This document shows, piece by piece, positions 1 to 11,864 of a stretch of 50,522 nucleotides of DNA. The stretch covers positions 1-50,522 of the forward strand of contig JADNYV010000252.1 of NCBI GenBank assembly GCA_015501055.1. The letters are read 5' to 3'. The notes beneath the pieces were generated by a model that saw only the letters and a program-made list of their open reading frames with translations, was not told the DNA's origin and searched no databases. Made by a program: the position numbers and the translations under genes. This stretch comes from Mucidula mucida (taxonomy: Eukaryota; Basidiomycota; Agaricomycetes; Agaricales; Physalacriaceae). Position 1 is the first letter of the stretch; the number at the start of each line of letters is the position of its first letter.

Positions 1-1812
1 AGTTGAATCGGAGGCAGGCGCGATGGGTTACGGAGTTGGCGGAGTATGACATACAGATGATTCACAAGCCGGGCAAGACGATGGGGAAAGCTGATGCCTT
101 GTCAAGGATGACAGGCCTTGAGAAGGGGGAAAAAGATAACGAAAACATTGTTTTGCTCAAGCCGGAGTTTTTTATTTCACAAATTCAATTCTCTTTACAT
201 ACAGTAGATACACCGGAGGACAAATTACTTAACAAAATCAAACAAAGAAAAGGAAACAAAGACAGATACGTACAAAAAGCATTAGAAAACAAAGAAAAAG
301 GATGGGAAGAGAAGGAAAATGGACTTATTATGTGGAAAGATCGTATTTACATACCGAAGGACAAGGAATTGCGGGGAAAAGTTATCGGAATGCATCATGA
401 CGCACAGCTTGCAGGGCATCCCGGACGATACAAGACCCTCGAGCTGATCACACGTACCTATTGGTGGCCAGGAATCAGCCGAGACGTCCGTGAATACATA
501 GAAGGGTGTCAAAAATGCCAGGTCACAAAGTCACATCGCACGAAGCCGGCTGCACCCTTCATCCTATTGATGTGCCAAGCGAGCCATGGGAGATAGTAGG
601 GACGGACATGATTGGAGAACTGCCGGAATCAGGAGGATACAACGCATCAGCACGTTTGTGGACCATTTCACAAAGCGATTACGCATCATACCACACACAC
701 CACTCTGACGTCAGAAGGCATGGCCCGCATTTACCGTGATCGCATTTTCCCCATACATGGGATGCCACGACAGATGATACATGATCGCGGTCCACAATAC
801 CACTCGCGTTTCATGAAGGAGTTGTACCGGTTGTTGGGCATACAAGGAAACTTTACAACGGCATATCATCCACAGGCAAATGGGCAGACGGAACGGCTGA
901 ACCAAGAGATAGAACATTTCTTACGGTTATTTGTCAACTACCATCAAAACGACTGGCACGAATGGCTACCCTCTGCTGAATTCGTTTACAACGATCGAGT
1001 TCACTCGGCGACCAAAGTCACTCCGTTCTTCGCAGATATGGGCAGACATCCCTACAAAGGCACCGCTCCGAAAACGGCATGAGAAACGAGACTGCGCAGG
1101 AGTTTGCCGACGGCATGAGGAAAACATGGGACGAAGTGGGGTCAGCATTGAAGATGGCAAAGGAGATATGAAACGGTTTTATGACAGGAAGCGGACAGAC
1201 GCAGTAGAATACAAGGCGGGCGACAAAGTATGGCTGGAAGGGACAAATCTCAGCACGGACCGACCAATGAAGAAGCTCGATGACAAACGCTTCGGGCCGT
1301 TCAAAGTGATCAAGAAAGTCGGGACGAGCTCTTACAAGCTCCAGATTCCTCACACGTGGAAAAGCATTCATCCCGTGTTCAATGAGGCCCTGTTGACGCC
1401 TTACCACGAGCCCCAATTTCCAACACAACCCCGAGACACGCGTCCACCACCTGTGCTGGAAGGAGCCGAACCGGAATGGGAGGTTGAGAAAGTGGTTAAT
1501 TCCCGAAAGTACCGCGGGGGTTTCCAATACAAGGTTCACTGGAAGGGTTATGGCACACACGAGCAGACATGGGAACCGGCATGCAATCTCAAAATGCCGA
1601 CGAAGCCATCAGCGATTTCCACCAACAATATCCGAACAAGCCGAAGCCACCCGCGCTTGCTCGCATTGAAGTTCCCATGTCGCAATTTCCATCACATCTA
1701 TTCCGACCCATGCCACCGCCTGATACCGAACCCCTGACGTCACGCTACCCTCTGCAGCCCTCATGGAGCGACTCTGGCGCAGAATGGAACTTGCGCCTTA
1801 AGGAGGGGGTGA
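1..1812 (+). pseudogene. Ty3/gypsy chromovirus pol remnant (RNase H end, integrase, chromodomain)
   Basis: This is the 3' part of a pol polyprotein of a chromodomain Ty3/gypsy LTR retrotransposon. In order I see the end of the RT-RNase H region (the KADALSR signature near 90-105), an HHCC integrase zinc finger (His, His near 390-420, paired Cys at about 507-517), the integrase core with the HPQANGQTERLNQEIE signature near 870-915, and a chromodomain (YKVHWKGY near 1530-1550) at the C-terminus. The reading frame changes at least five times (near 550, 645, 700, 1070 and 1590), so no intact polyprotein remains. The gag, protease and reverse transcriptase portions would lie to the left of the window. 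Recognition rests on family motifs; the decay is directly visible. Confidence 0.93.
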
Positions 1813-2341
1813 TGTTATGAATCGCCATATTTTCACATTTTCACATCTTATCATATCTTATTGGGGGCTTGTCTTATCAACCAACGGACTGTTTCATCAT
1901 CTGTTTCGTCACCGATCGTACTCCTTTTCATTACCGAAGCCGTACTCATGTCGGACACACACCCAACACATGGATGACATCATACATGCCGATACCTCAT
2001 GGACTTCCTATTGTATACACACCACCGACACTCGTAGCACACATGGTCGTTTCAGTATTATTACTTACATGCAGTTACCACTCGTATTTAATGGTTTCAT
2101 GGACTAGTAGCATACAACACTGGGTCAAGGGCGTGGAGTTATCCCTAGCGGAAACACGTATGGACAAGGAGTCACAAACACAGGCTTACTAGTATATAAG
2201 CAGTAGTATAGTATCATCGTACTTTAGTTCCGATCTCGTTTATACACCTGGCCTAGCCCAGTCTTACGAACGCGAACGCCTTCTTCCTTAGTTCTTGCTG
2301 TGGTACCTGGTTTAGTCTCGTGGCTTAGTCAGTCGCTAACA
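1813..2341 (+). repeat. 3' long terminal repeat of the Ty3/gypsy element
   Basis: A purine-rich tract (AAGGAGGGGGTGA, 1800-1812) directly precedes TGTTA at 1813, as expected for the polypurine primer next to a 3' LTR. The matching inverted end TAACA is at 2337-2341, giving a 529 bp LTR. A TATA-like box (TATATAAG, near 2193-2200) lies inside. The right end is inferred from the terminal inverted repeat only, because the 5' LTR is outside the window. Confidence 0.72.
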
Positions 2342-2775
2342 TCCCTAGAGCCTGTAACCTAAGCCGGAGGATTCAATCCGAGAACCCTTGCCCAAACCTT
2401 AAGTACTACCCTTCCTAAGATGCAATAGAGTGAACACAAACTGTTATCTCTGCTGGGAGGAGGTACGAGTGTGAGCGGAGATCGAGGTTTGTGCTCCGAA
2501 AGAGGCAGTCACCGTCGATCGTTTCAACTTCTCCTCTCACCACGACGGTGAATCCTCATCTTTCGCTTCACTCGTCGCGCGTGCTACAAGCACTTCACAA
2601 TTCTTTTTAACCTCCCACCCTTCCCCTCTAACATATTAGTATGGACATCTTCTTAGTGTACAGGTCGGGTACATCACCGTTTTCAGACAAAGATCATGAT
2701 TGCCGACGGTGATGCATTGATGGGTATAGGGTCAGCCCAAGTTCCCTTTTTGTTTACTTGTTGTTTCCGTGTCCT
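2342..2775. other. Non-coding stretch between LTR and gene A1
   Basis: I see no convincing gene, RNA or repeat here. It is the flank of the retrotransposon insertion; the first bases after the LTR (TCCCT) would be the target duplication if the left end were known. Confidence 0.5.
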
Positions 2776-2846
2776 ATTGTCTTTTCATGGAACAATGTAA
2801 GTGTTGACCTTATAAGCGGCATAAGGCTTTTTTGATATCTTACGCC
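2776..2846 (+). promoter_or_regulatory. Family-A promoter, copy A1
   Basis: The box ATTGTCTTTTC followed by GGAACAA (2776-2795) and a TATAAG box at 2811-2816 match the upstream regions of the other family-A genes (about 5038, 17980 reverse, 22820 reverse, 37476 and 39265). Spacing between the box and TATAAG is about 15-30 bp in all copies. This copy has the most diverged version. Confidence 0.6.
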
Positions 2847-4006
2847 ATGATGCCTGCCAACACGCCACCGAAATCCCGCAAACGAGGAATCCTCGACGTC
2901 CCGTATGAAGGAACATTTGTGGCGTTCTCCATCGATCCCGCTGCAACCTTGCAGTATTACTGCAAAGGCGGAGACTCTGTCGCGAAAAGTCTTGTTGATG
3001 AGTTGACTTGGAAGCAGTATGCTGGCTATTGCACTCAGGTAAGTCTACAATTCCACGTACAGTTTCGTGCCGTTGTATTCACAACTTCCCTTATAGTGGC
3101 ACGGATTTCCCGATCAGCACGCCGAGTTCAATAGAATAGGTTTACGCCCAGTACAAATTGGCCTAACCAAACCGCGTCCTAATTGTCCAGACAAGTTCAA
3201 ACACAGAACTCCCGACATGTGTGTCCCCATCTTTCCTACAATTGAGCATCCTCTTGGTCGCCCGCCTCTGCCTATATCCGCCCTTTACCATGGGACAACT
3301 GTTACCAGACGACCTTGGATGACTTCGATGTCCTGGTGGCGCCTGAAAACCACGACTACTCTGATAGCCCAGAGTTCTCGGGTGCGACGGATTACGACAT
3401 CAGCTGTTATACTAGCGAAGATGCTAAGCGTATAGACGCAATCGATGCGGCATCTGGGGGGCTTCCCTTCAATGCGGGGGGCTCACCTGTACCCGTCACT
3501 TCAGACTCAGAGTCGATTCAAAGCAACGATTATACACCCTCGCTCACTGACGACGTCGAAGCAATCGAGGACATTTTCTTTTCTTCGACAGACGATCCTT
3601 TTTGGAACAATAGATTCACCCCAGCTGTGAAAGTCAATCCCGACCTTGGCGTTATTGAAGTGCTTTCAGATCCCGCAGAGCTGTGGGACGAGCATGCTGC
3701 CTTAAAGAGGTGAGTACCGTTGTACAGAATGCCATACACCATCTTGATGTGTCATCCCAGGATTGTTGATGAGTGCAAAGCGCGCCGACGCGCTGGTTCG
3801 CGCTCTCCCTCGGGTCAGAAGCAAAGACGAGGCATGCATATTACTCGTGAGCAGCTCTCTCTCGCTGTTGTAGAAGTGTTTCTGATAGTGTCTTTTCTGG
3901 AATAGTGTCGTCCGGCGTTTTGAACATCATTGCCAAGTTTAAAGGTGCTAGGTCCAAACTTGGTCGTGTACTATTCGGTTTCAAGACGGTCAAATCGGCA
4001 GTGTAG
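2847..4006 (+). pseudogene. Family A copy 1 (A1), frameshifted
   Basis: Unrecognised protein family. By comparison with intact copies A5 and A6 it has four exons: 2847-3038, 3097-3709, 3761-3846 and 3906-4006, all with GT-AG introns in the same positions and phases as the other copies. The first exon carries the family core (FSIDPAATLQYYCKGGD) and the second starts at the conserved Trp. A one-base loss between about 3270 and 3310 in exon 2, just before the conserved DDFDVLV segment, shifts the frame, so the copy is probably dead unless this is a sequence error. The last exon still ends in the basic tail (FGFKTVKSAV, stop at 4006). It is the most diverged A copy and has no B partner beside it. 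Confidence 0.72.
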
Positions 4007-4985
4007 ACTTGGTACTTCATTGTAAACTTTAGATATTCGTGAATTCCCACACGACTCGACTCAGCGTTATATGACGCGTCAACGTAGTCTCATCAACTAT
4101 TGAATGAGGGCCCGTCGCATACGGAGACCACCAAGTTGATTGTTATACTAAATTCTCGCCATCTTCCTCTTCCCGCCCAATTGTTCCGTATACATAGCTG
4201 AATGTTCACATTATCCAAAGAAAGATCAGAAGCAAGAGATACACCTTGTCTGAAGACGAGGAGATAGGGGACTCGCTCGAGACGCGCATGATGGATGAGG
4301 CTACAATGGTAGGTTCAAGACGCTAGTGATTCCGAAGTGGCGGAAACAACGTGCATCTTCGTACCTTCGAGACGCTCGAGGACGGTGCACTAAAAGATAT
4401 CGTCAGACACATGGACAGAAGCTGTCAAGAATCAAGAGAGTCGACTGAGATGACGGAATGCACACACCTTAGGGATGAAGAAGAGTCGGACATCATCATT
4501 GCCGAAGAACAAGACCAGTGAAGGAATCAGAACCGGAGCCAGGAGAATACAAACGGAGACCAGAGCCAAAAATCAAGGGATACAAAAGATGGTGCTGGCT
4601 GGAGATGTTGTGATGCCGCAGGCACAGAAACAGAAGAAAACAATGATGGAGGTAGACGTTCAAAGGAAAATGCGGGGGGCGCGTGACGATTTACGCTTTG
4701 TCAGCATTTCCTCTTTCTCTTCCCCAGTCGTGCGACGCGTCCTTCTCTCGCCAATCCCCCCAACATCGCGATCCGTTGGCAATATGGCCGTTGTTTACTC
4801 TCCCTTCTGCTGTTAGTCTCACATATAGTATAAGTCGTTTTGTACTGTACTAGGACAAGCTGGAAATTGAGTGACTTCCCCGTTCTATCTTGTTTGCCTT
4901 GAACCCATTGGGTTTTCCTCTCGGCAATCTCACTCTTGCCAACTCCGTGTGGTAGAAGCACGTCGACGTGACGTGCATTCCCCCA
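4007..4985. other. Intergenic stretch between A1 and A2
   Basis: About 1 kb without a supportable gene. The part from about 4200 to 4680 is purine-rich with short open frames on the plus strand (for example 4475-4816) but no recognisable domain and no homologous copy elsewhere in the window. Confidence 0.5.
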
Positions 4986-5132
4986 CAATGGCTCTACTTC
5001 CATTTTCGGTTCAGGTCGTCCTTGTTTTCTGCAATGCTATTGTCTTTTCCAGGAACAATACAGTCTGAATGTGGCTCCAACCTTATAAGTGTGCACCTAC
5101 CATACGGACTTGCAACTTAACACGACGACATC
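4986..5132 (+). promoter_or_regulatory. Family-A promoter, copy A2
   Basis: The segment shares a long run with the A6 upstream region (39212-39300), including GGCTCTACTTCCATTTT, GTCGTCCTTGTT, ATTGTCTTTTC with GGAACAATAC, and TGTGGCTCC. A TATAAG box is at 5084-5089, 44 bp before the ATG position. Its preservation beside a dead coding sequence suggests recent inactivation. Confidence 0.66.
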
Positions 5133-6319
5133 ATGTCCTCCTCCCTGTCCATGATAAACGACCATCACGAGTTGGAAGACGACGAACGAGGAATGCTGCA
5201 TGTTCCTTGACTAGGGAGCTTTGTCGCATTTTCCATCGATCCCGGCGCGACATTGCGGTACTACTGCCATGGCGGTGATGCAGTGGCCCAAAGACTTGCT
5301 CAAAATTTGGCCTGCAAACAATACGCTGCGTATTGTGTCCAAGTACGTCGTGATACAATACAACGGTCCCGACAGTTAACTGACATTAAAGCAGTGGAGC
5401 GCAGGACTACCTGATCCCGATGCCGCATTCAACAGAATGTGGTTAAGACCCATCCAGATTGGCTTGACGAAGCCCCGTCCCAACCTTACAGACAGATTCA
5501 AACACGCCACGGCCGATATGTGTATCCCAATTCTACCTACCACCGAACACCCCCTTGGTCGCACGCCCCTCCCCATATCACGTCCCTTACCATGGGCAAA
5601 CTGCTATCAACCTACCGTGGATGACTTCGATGTATTGGTCGAGCCACAAAACTATGACTACTCCAAAACGCCACACTTCTCATCAGGCACTGATTCGTAC
5701 GTTACAGACTATATCAGCGAGGATGTCAAGCGTCTTGACGCAATGGTGGCGGAGTGTTCTGTCGGTGCTCTTGACGTACAGGGTGCAGCGGTCAATAATG
5801 ACATTTCGGACTCAGATTCGATACAAAGTGCCGGTGATTATGCACCTTCGCTCAGTGACGATATCGATGCTGTCGAGAATGTTTTGTTTTCTTCGGTCAA
5901 TGATCCTATGTGGAGCAAAATCTTCACGCCAGCTATCAAGATCAATTCCGACCTGGGAGTGATCGAAGTCCTCTCAGATCCAGCAGAACTGTGGGACGAG
6001 CATGCTACCTTGAAACGGTCAGTGTAGAGATATCGCGATGTACATCACCATCTCACTTCTGGTCTTAGGATCGTCGACGAGTGTAAAACTCGTCAGCGAG
6101 TTGCTTCCCGTGGGCTTGGAGCCTGTGGTCAAAAATCTTGTCCGCGGAGTCGGAGGATACAGAGCTCATGTGCGTGTCGTCGCCTTTCGCCATTCTGCGA
6201 TCATCTTACCAGAGCTCTGGCGTACAGTGCTATCCAATTTCTCAGGACTAATGGCCAAGTTCCGACGGGTGAAGACTGAAATTGTTCGTCCCTTCAAATT
6301 TAAGTGGGTTCGCGCCTGA
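5133..6319 (+). pseudogene. Family A copy 2 (A2), nonsense codon 26
   Basis: Unrecognised family A. Exons are 5133-5342, 5395-6017, 6069-6169 and 6228-6319. All four exons are open and splice in frame as in A5/A6, except that codon 26 (5208-5210) is TGA where the intact copies have TGG (Trp in HVPWLG). No in-frame ATG follows in exon 1, so the full protein cannot be made from this copy. The intron 2 donor is a weak GTCAGT. The rest shows the family order: SIDP core, LRPIQIGLTKPRP, PILPTTEHPLGRTPLPIS, an acidic stretch with DSDSIQS, the FTPAIK segment, and a basic C-terminus ending FKFKWVRA. It is either a young pseudogene or carries one sequencing error. Confidence 0.78.
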
Positions 6320-8157
6320 GAGGACGTTTTGGGTGTCCTTGTTATGCCTCAATTATGATACTTTGTGCCTGATACAGACACTGTCTGCAGACGTACTTAC
6401 TCGGCAGGTCGGATCAGTAGACCGAGGCCCGCATGTTTTGCAAATTCGAACCTTGCCCTCATGCCACGAACTGCTTCCCTTTCGAATAACGATGAATTCC
6501 TTTGCGTGTGGCGTGGTCTTTTCTGTCGGCTCTCATAGTACCTATGTGCTGGGAAAATCACTTCTTCCTCTGAAAGCACGGGCTTCGGGTACCTGGCCGG
6601 ACAATTGAAGCGACATAGCGAAGGTCAAACCTCAAAGGAGGAGAGAGGCTTCTCTGAAGCGAGGAGAAGTGCGCCTTCCTCGACTTCTGCTGACCATGAG
6701 GATGTTTGCCATCGTCGGTTTGCCTACCCGATATCGGTTAGGCCCCGCACAACCTCCAAGGCCTCCGAGGATGCCTGCAGCTGCAAAGGTCGACGATCAT
6801 CTGACGCGACATGACTCGAAAGCATGACCGTATCCACCGAGACCAGGCGAAGCAAGGATGTGCAGAAGGACTGAAAGATCTGAGCTTGGTCTAGGCGAGG
6901 AGCACGCGCCTATTCCATCCGTTTTCTTCGTCGGTTTCACAGCAGTCAACAGCGGTAACCATGCCAGACACATTGCCTCGATGGGAGATAAAGATGCTCG
7001 AAGAGAAGGTGCTCTACCGCTTCTCCGGTAAAATGCTAATCTCTGACGCCCCGGAACTCCAGGGGAGTTGTCAATCACGGCCAGTGTCTCATTTTATCCA
7101 TCTCTGCCCGACTCCTCTCGTTCCAAGAATTCTAATTGTTTATCACGTACTCGGGCAGGTATGTTATACCCTATTACTCTGTGCGCTATTTCACTCTTAC
7201 GGTGTTATACAGATGACGCGAGGAGACATGTAAGCGTCGAGTACATGCATTCAGCAACTCCGCGGGACTTGCAGCATTTACCTTCCCGCGTTGAATACGT
7301 GCCCCAGCCGCTCAGATTCTTTTACATTACGCTTTGACCTCCCTCTTCATTTGGTATCCTTTGCATTTATCATAGATCGAGCTGAATCATCTACTTCAAC
7401 ACAAATCTTGTTATGATCATATCATGTGCATGATGCATCAAAATTAGGATGTCTACGCTCGGCTCGATAACAATGATGTTCGTATCTATTCTGTCTTTGG
7501 CACCATTCACTGACGAAACACGTAGAAGACTCAGTTGCAGATTGGCGCTGATTTCCTCCCGCCTAGAGCTTCCTGAAACCAGAGTCATCACTTTAGACGC
7601 AAACTGTAAATTTACCTACGATACGCCAGTCCGTTAATGAAGGTCACCCTACCCGACAACTCTGCGATCAAGCCTTCGCATTGTACAGTCTGCGACGAAC
7701 TCGTATCTCCAGCTAACATCCCTCGATATGACCGCCAGACTCATCGGAGCTGTCCGCAGTACGACATAACCGTTTATCATTCTGTTTTCTCTGGCAGTGA
7801 TATGGCAGGTGTCCAGGCACCTCTTCTATGATTGGCGGGCAGCTTTGGGATTTCTCTTACCGTCGCGGTAAGTATGCACATTCTCAGTTTCTATTCGTCT
7901 TGGCAATGACCCCCACAGGCGCGAAGTTCTAGATTCTAGTGCTCGCCTTCCAATGGGAGTTCTACCGGGATGTACCGGATGATGAAAGAGCGTAAAAGAT
8001 TCCCTGCTGTCGAAGTATACTGGTTCTTGGATAGAACCCGGCATTAGCGGATGCAGAGCGGGTTCTGACATGCTCAACAACCGGTCCTGGACGCGTCCGT
8101 ACCTATATATTCCATCGTTAGCGTAAACATGGCCTTGCTTTCATCCCCTCCGACGAC
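6320..8157. other. Gene-poor stretch between A2 and the MFS gene
   Basis: About 1.8 kb with only short frames on both strands (all under 110 codons) and no recognisable domain, RNA or repeat. I found nothing here that I can support as a gene. Confidence 0.5.
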
Positions 8158-9882
8158 ATGGCCGTTGAACTGACCCGTTATGATACAGAAATGACTCAGT
8201 ACGGGCCTGACGATAAGCACCGCTGGAATGGAGAGAAGGCTACCAGCGACGCCGGGCACGACAGCATTGACACTCATGTCGACAATAATTTTCGTTCGTC
8301 CAAAGGTCATTTCTCAAACACGTCGGTGGACAGTGTTATGACCATCGCACCTACACCACCGCCTCCACGACATGCATTCCCTGATGGCGGTCTCAAAGCA
8401 TACCTCACTGTCCTAGGAGCGTCATTCGCGCTCTTCAGCGGGTTCGGCCAGATGAACGCATTCGGGACATTTCAAACACATTATGAACAAAATCAGCTCG
8501 CCCATCTAGCACCTGCCACTATATCTTGGATCGGCTCAATCCAATTGTGGGTCTTCTTCGTCTCCGTAAGACTCTTCCTTCTCTCTGCTCGGCGAGTCTG
8601 GGCTCATGCAACGTTTTAGGGCGCACCTATCGGGATCGCTTTTGACGCGTACGGCCCGCGGATATTGATGATCGCTGGATCTATCTGCTATATCCTTAGT
8701 CTGATGCTCACGAGCATCTCGACACAATACTACCAGTACATTTTGGCGCAGGGCGTCTTATTCGGCTTGGGCGTAGGCTTGCTGTGAGTCTTTATCGAAG
8801 CGATCGACGCTTAGTCGATGTCTCTAATGGCTTCGCGCTAGCTTCTACCCATCGCTATCGAGCGTCTCTACGTATTTCTTCAAGTATCGAGCTACTGCGT
8901 TGGGCATCGCCGCCGCGGGATCAAGTGCTGGTATGTACATAACTATCATTGCCTGAGTTCCGCTAAGCTATCGATGTAGGCGGTGTCATGTACCCGTTAA
9001 TGCTTGAAGCTCTCTTCAAACGGGTCGGCTTTGGATGGGCAGTCAGAATATCTGGTCTCGTCAGCGCCGTGGGATGCGGCATCGCGTTATTGACACTCAC
9101 TGCGCTCACGCCCCGACCAGGCCCAAAAGGGCAAAGTGAATTTAGCCTACGCAAAACGTTCAAGGACTCCAAGTTCAACTTTTTGATCGGTGGCAGTGGT
9201 CTAGTAGCGTTCGGTGCGTACATACCGTCGGTTTGACATGCCTATCTAATCCTAGCAGGCCTCTTCATTCCTCTGTTTTACATCGATTCGTATACGACTT
9301 CGTTAGCGCTTCCCCACGCAAAGCTCGTATTGGCCTTGATGAACCTTGGTGGTGTTGTGGGACGCGTCGTGCCTGCTATACTTTCCGACAGGGTCGGCCG
9401 ATTCAACATTCTCGTTCCCAGCGCACTGCTATCGGGCGTCTTCACTCTCGCCTTGTGGATTCCTGCTCGTACCCTTCCTCTGGTGATCGTGTATGCGGTC
9501 CTTTACGGGGGTTCATCAGGCGCATTCATATCAGTCATTACGCCATGTGTGGCTCAGATCAGTGACGTGAGGGAGATTGGAAGGCGCATTGGCCTACTCT
9601 ACAGCGTGATTTCATTTCCGTAAGTGTTGTTTTAACCTGTGGGAGGAGAAGGGCCTTGTACTTTTGAGTCTACTCGACTCCCATGGCGTTTTTGCACCTT
9701 CGCTGACGTTTGCTTTCCTTTGCAGAGCCCTCGTTTGCGGACCAACTGGAGGTGCTTTATTGGTGCTTGATCACGGCTACACTGGCATGATTATTTTCTC
9801 TGGTACGACAGTGATCGCAGGCTCTTTCGCCATCTTCATCGCCAAGTTGAAGATTGATTCGAAAGTGCTCGCCAAAGTTTGA
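8158..9882 (+). CDS. MFS transporter, monocarboxylate-transporter type
   Basis: Predicted 470-residue plasma-membrane transporter of the major facilitator superfamily, closest in pattern to the fungal monocarboxylate transporter-like (MCH/MCT) group. Exons: 8158-8565, 8620-8783, 8842-8930, 8980-9213, 9259-9619 and 9726-9882; every junction keeps the frame. A hydrophilic N-terminus of about 75 residues is followed by PDGGLKAYLTVLGASFALFSG, the typical start of the first membrane segment in this group, and about 12 hydrophobic segments. The loop after segment 2 reads GIAFDAYGPR, and the second-half loop LSDRVGRF resembles the MFS D-R-x-G-R loop. The substrate cannot be told from sequence; mono- or dicarboxylates are usual for the group. 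The next gene, a GH43 enzyme, starts 630 bp downstream on the same strand. Confidence 0.88.
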
Positions 9883-10512
9883 CGCTACGACATGACTGGA
9901 ACGGTTGGGATGGTCCATCTTGGAAGGAAGTGCAAACATGGACACCTATACATTTACTTACGAACGACCACTCTTGTTTGACGAACTGTACACAAGTATG
10001 TATTTCTAACCACTATTACGCCCGCCTGGCGCGGTTGGGCACTGCTCGTATCTTGGAGGATGTACAGCTACGATACTTTTTAAGCTATTCTACGCGTCTT
10101 TCATTCGAACACGCCACGCCACATTACAGGGGAGGCCGGATATTTTTATCGGTAAGCGTTACAACGGGTCACTCTGTGACAGACCTCCTCTTTCCTCACC
10201 CCAAACCTTCTTTGAAGGCTTCGGCTACTCACTGGGTAATAGACGTTCTCTAAACTATAACACTTTGTCACTGGCACTACTTGACTATCCTCGGGAAATA
10301 TAGAAGTTCTGGCTGCCTGATTTGACTTATCTCCTGCCTCCAATCGTCTGATGCTCAGCGTTCTTCAATTGTAGCTCATGCCGGCCCGTTTCGGTGACTA
10401 TTCGGAACCATCGAAGGCCCCCACGTTGGCCCGCCGGTCCGTCACCTTGGGCTACATCGTATTAAAGGGCATCAAGCAGCATTAGCTCAGGCTTGTCTCG
10501 TTCGTGCTCATC
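9883..10512. other. Intergenic stretch between MFS and GH43 genes
   Basis: No gene supported. It holds the 3' flank of the transporter gene and the promoter of the GH43 gene, whose ATG at 10513 follows a short upstream in-frame ATG at 10504. Confidence 0.5.
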
Positions 10513-11864
10513 ATGTTTAAACTTTGCCTAGCCTTTGTTCTTTTATCGTCTTTGCGGTCGATCTGGGCCGTGACGTACTCGAATCCCTTGAACTCAGAGA
10601 GAGGTGCCGATCCGTGTATGCGTTATATTGACGGAATTTACTACATGACTTCGACTCAAAATACCGAGATTACCATATGGGCTTCGCCTACTATCGAAGG
10701 TCTCAAAACGGCGACGCCCACCGTGTTGTTCACGGATAACACAGCGGGACGAAACTTTGACTTTTGGGCGCCCGAGTTTTGGTATCTGGACGGACGATGG
10801 TATATGTAAGTGCTCTGTTACCCAACGCCATGGTACTCAACGAGTTCAAGATACTACGCTGTTGCCGGAAATGGGGACGACGATACCCATCGTATGCATG
10901 TAATTGCTGGAGGTACAGATGCAAGCAACCCCGCGAATGGAAGTTACACCTACGTGAACTCGTTGATTCCTTCCAACTTTGACTTCTGGGTCGTGGATGG
11001 CTCGATCCTGGAACTCGAGGGTACACGCTATTTGTTGTTCTCCGGAAAAACGACGGATATGGTTTGGACTCAGTGCACTTATATCGTCGCCATGACAAGC
11101 CCTACACAACTCTCCGGCCAAGCAGTTCAGATCAGCTGCCCTACTCTGAGCTGGGTGAGCTTTCATGATTGTAGGCGACCTGTGGCGGCCACTCACTTTG
11201 TCTGTAGGAAGTGGCGGCGACTCCCGTTCAGGAAGGACCGGGTGAGTAGTGCAGTGAAGTGAAATCGGTCACGTACTGATGAAAATACAGAGGCGATAAC
11301 AGTCAACGGGGTGACTCACGTACGCTTAGATCTATACCGTCCGACTATTGCAGCCGCCTCAGAGCTTATCAGATTGTCTATTCCGCCTCTCACTGCTCTA
11401 CCGATGACTATGTAAGTACAACGCACTCATGGAGTGCTGCAAATTTTGATTTTGTGGTACTCACAGGCACTTGGCCTTCTGACACTGACGGCCGGCGCTA
11501 GCCCTCTCGACGCCTCCAGTTGGGTCAAGGTACAGAACAGCTGGGGTATATCGATTTCGAAATAATGCTGATCTTGCTCAGTCAAGTTCTCCTGTTTTCA
11601 CCAAGAACGTGCAGGCCGGGGTATATGGTCCTGGACATCAGTGAGTCGACATGTACTTCATCCTCTGTCCGTACTAATGTATCATGTTTCAGTTTCATGT
11701 TCCAGAAGGGAGACGACTGGCACTTTGCATATCACGCTAAAAGCGCCCCGGGACTGGGATGCGGAGACCTTCGAACGACCCGAGTTCAGCCGTTTAATAT
11801 TAGCTCTAGCGCGCCTGTATTTCCGGCCGCTGTGGGAGACGGAGTTGCTATCAACGAACCTTAG
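10513..11864 (+). CDS. Secreted glycoside hydrolase family 43 enzyme
   Basis: Predicted 330-residue extracellular GH43-type enzyme (arabinanase/arabinofuranosidase/xylosidase clan) acting on plant cell-wall hemicellulose or pectin side chains. Exons: 10513-10805, 10851-11154, 11208-11241, 11291-11319, 11373-11411, 11467-11529, 11582-11640 and 11693-11864, all in frame. A signal peptide (about residues 1-19, ending SIWA) precedes the five-bladed propeller. RGADPCM near residue 33 gives the likely catalytic base Asp, FWAPEFW near 85-90 is the conserved blade motif, and QEGPE near 207 gives the likely general acid Glu. HIVYSASHCSTDDY and the tail GHHSFMFQ are typical of the family. The ATG at 10504 would add three residues before the hydrophobic core. 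The exact substrate is not decidable here. Confidence 0.88.

Noticed and set aside
10440..10500. Possible tRNA-like sequence before the GH43 gene
   Set aside because: The TAGCTCAGG word resembles a D-arm, but no acceptor stem or T-arm can be formed around it.
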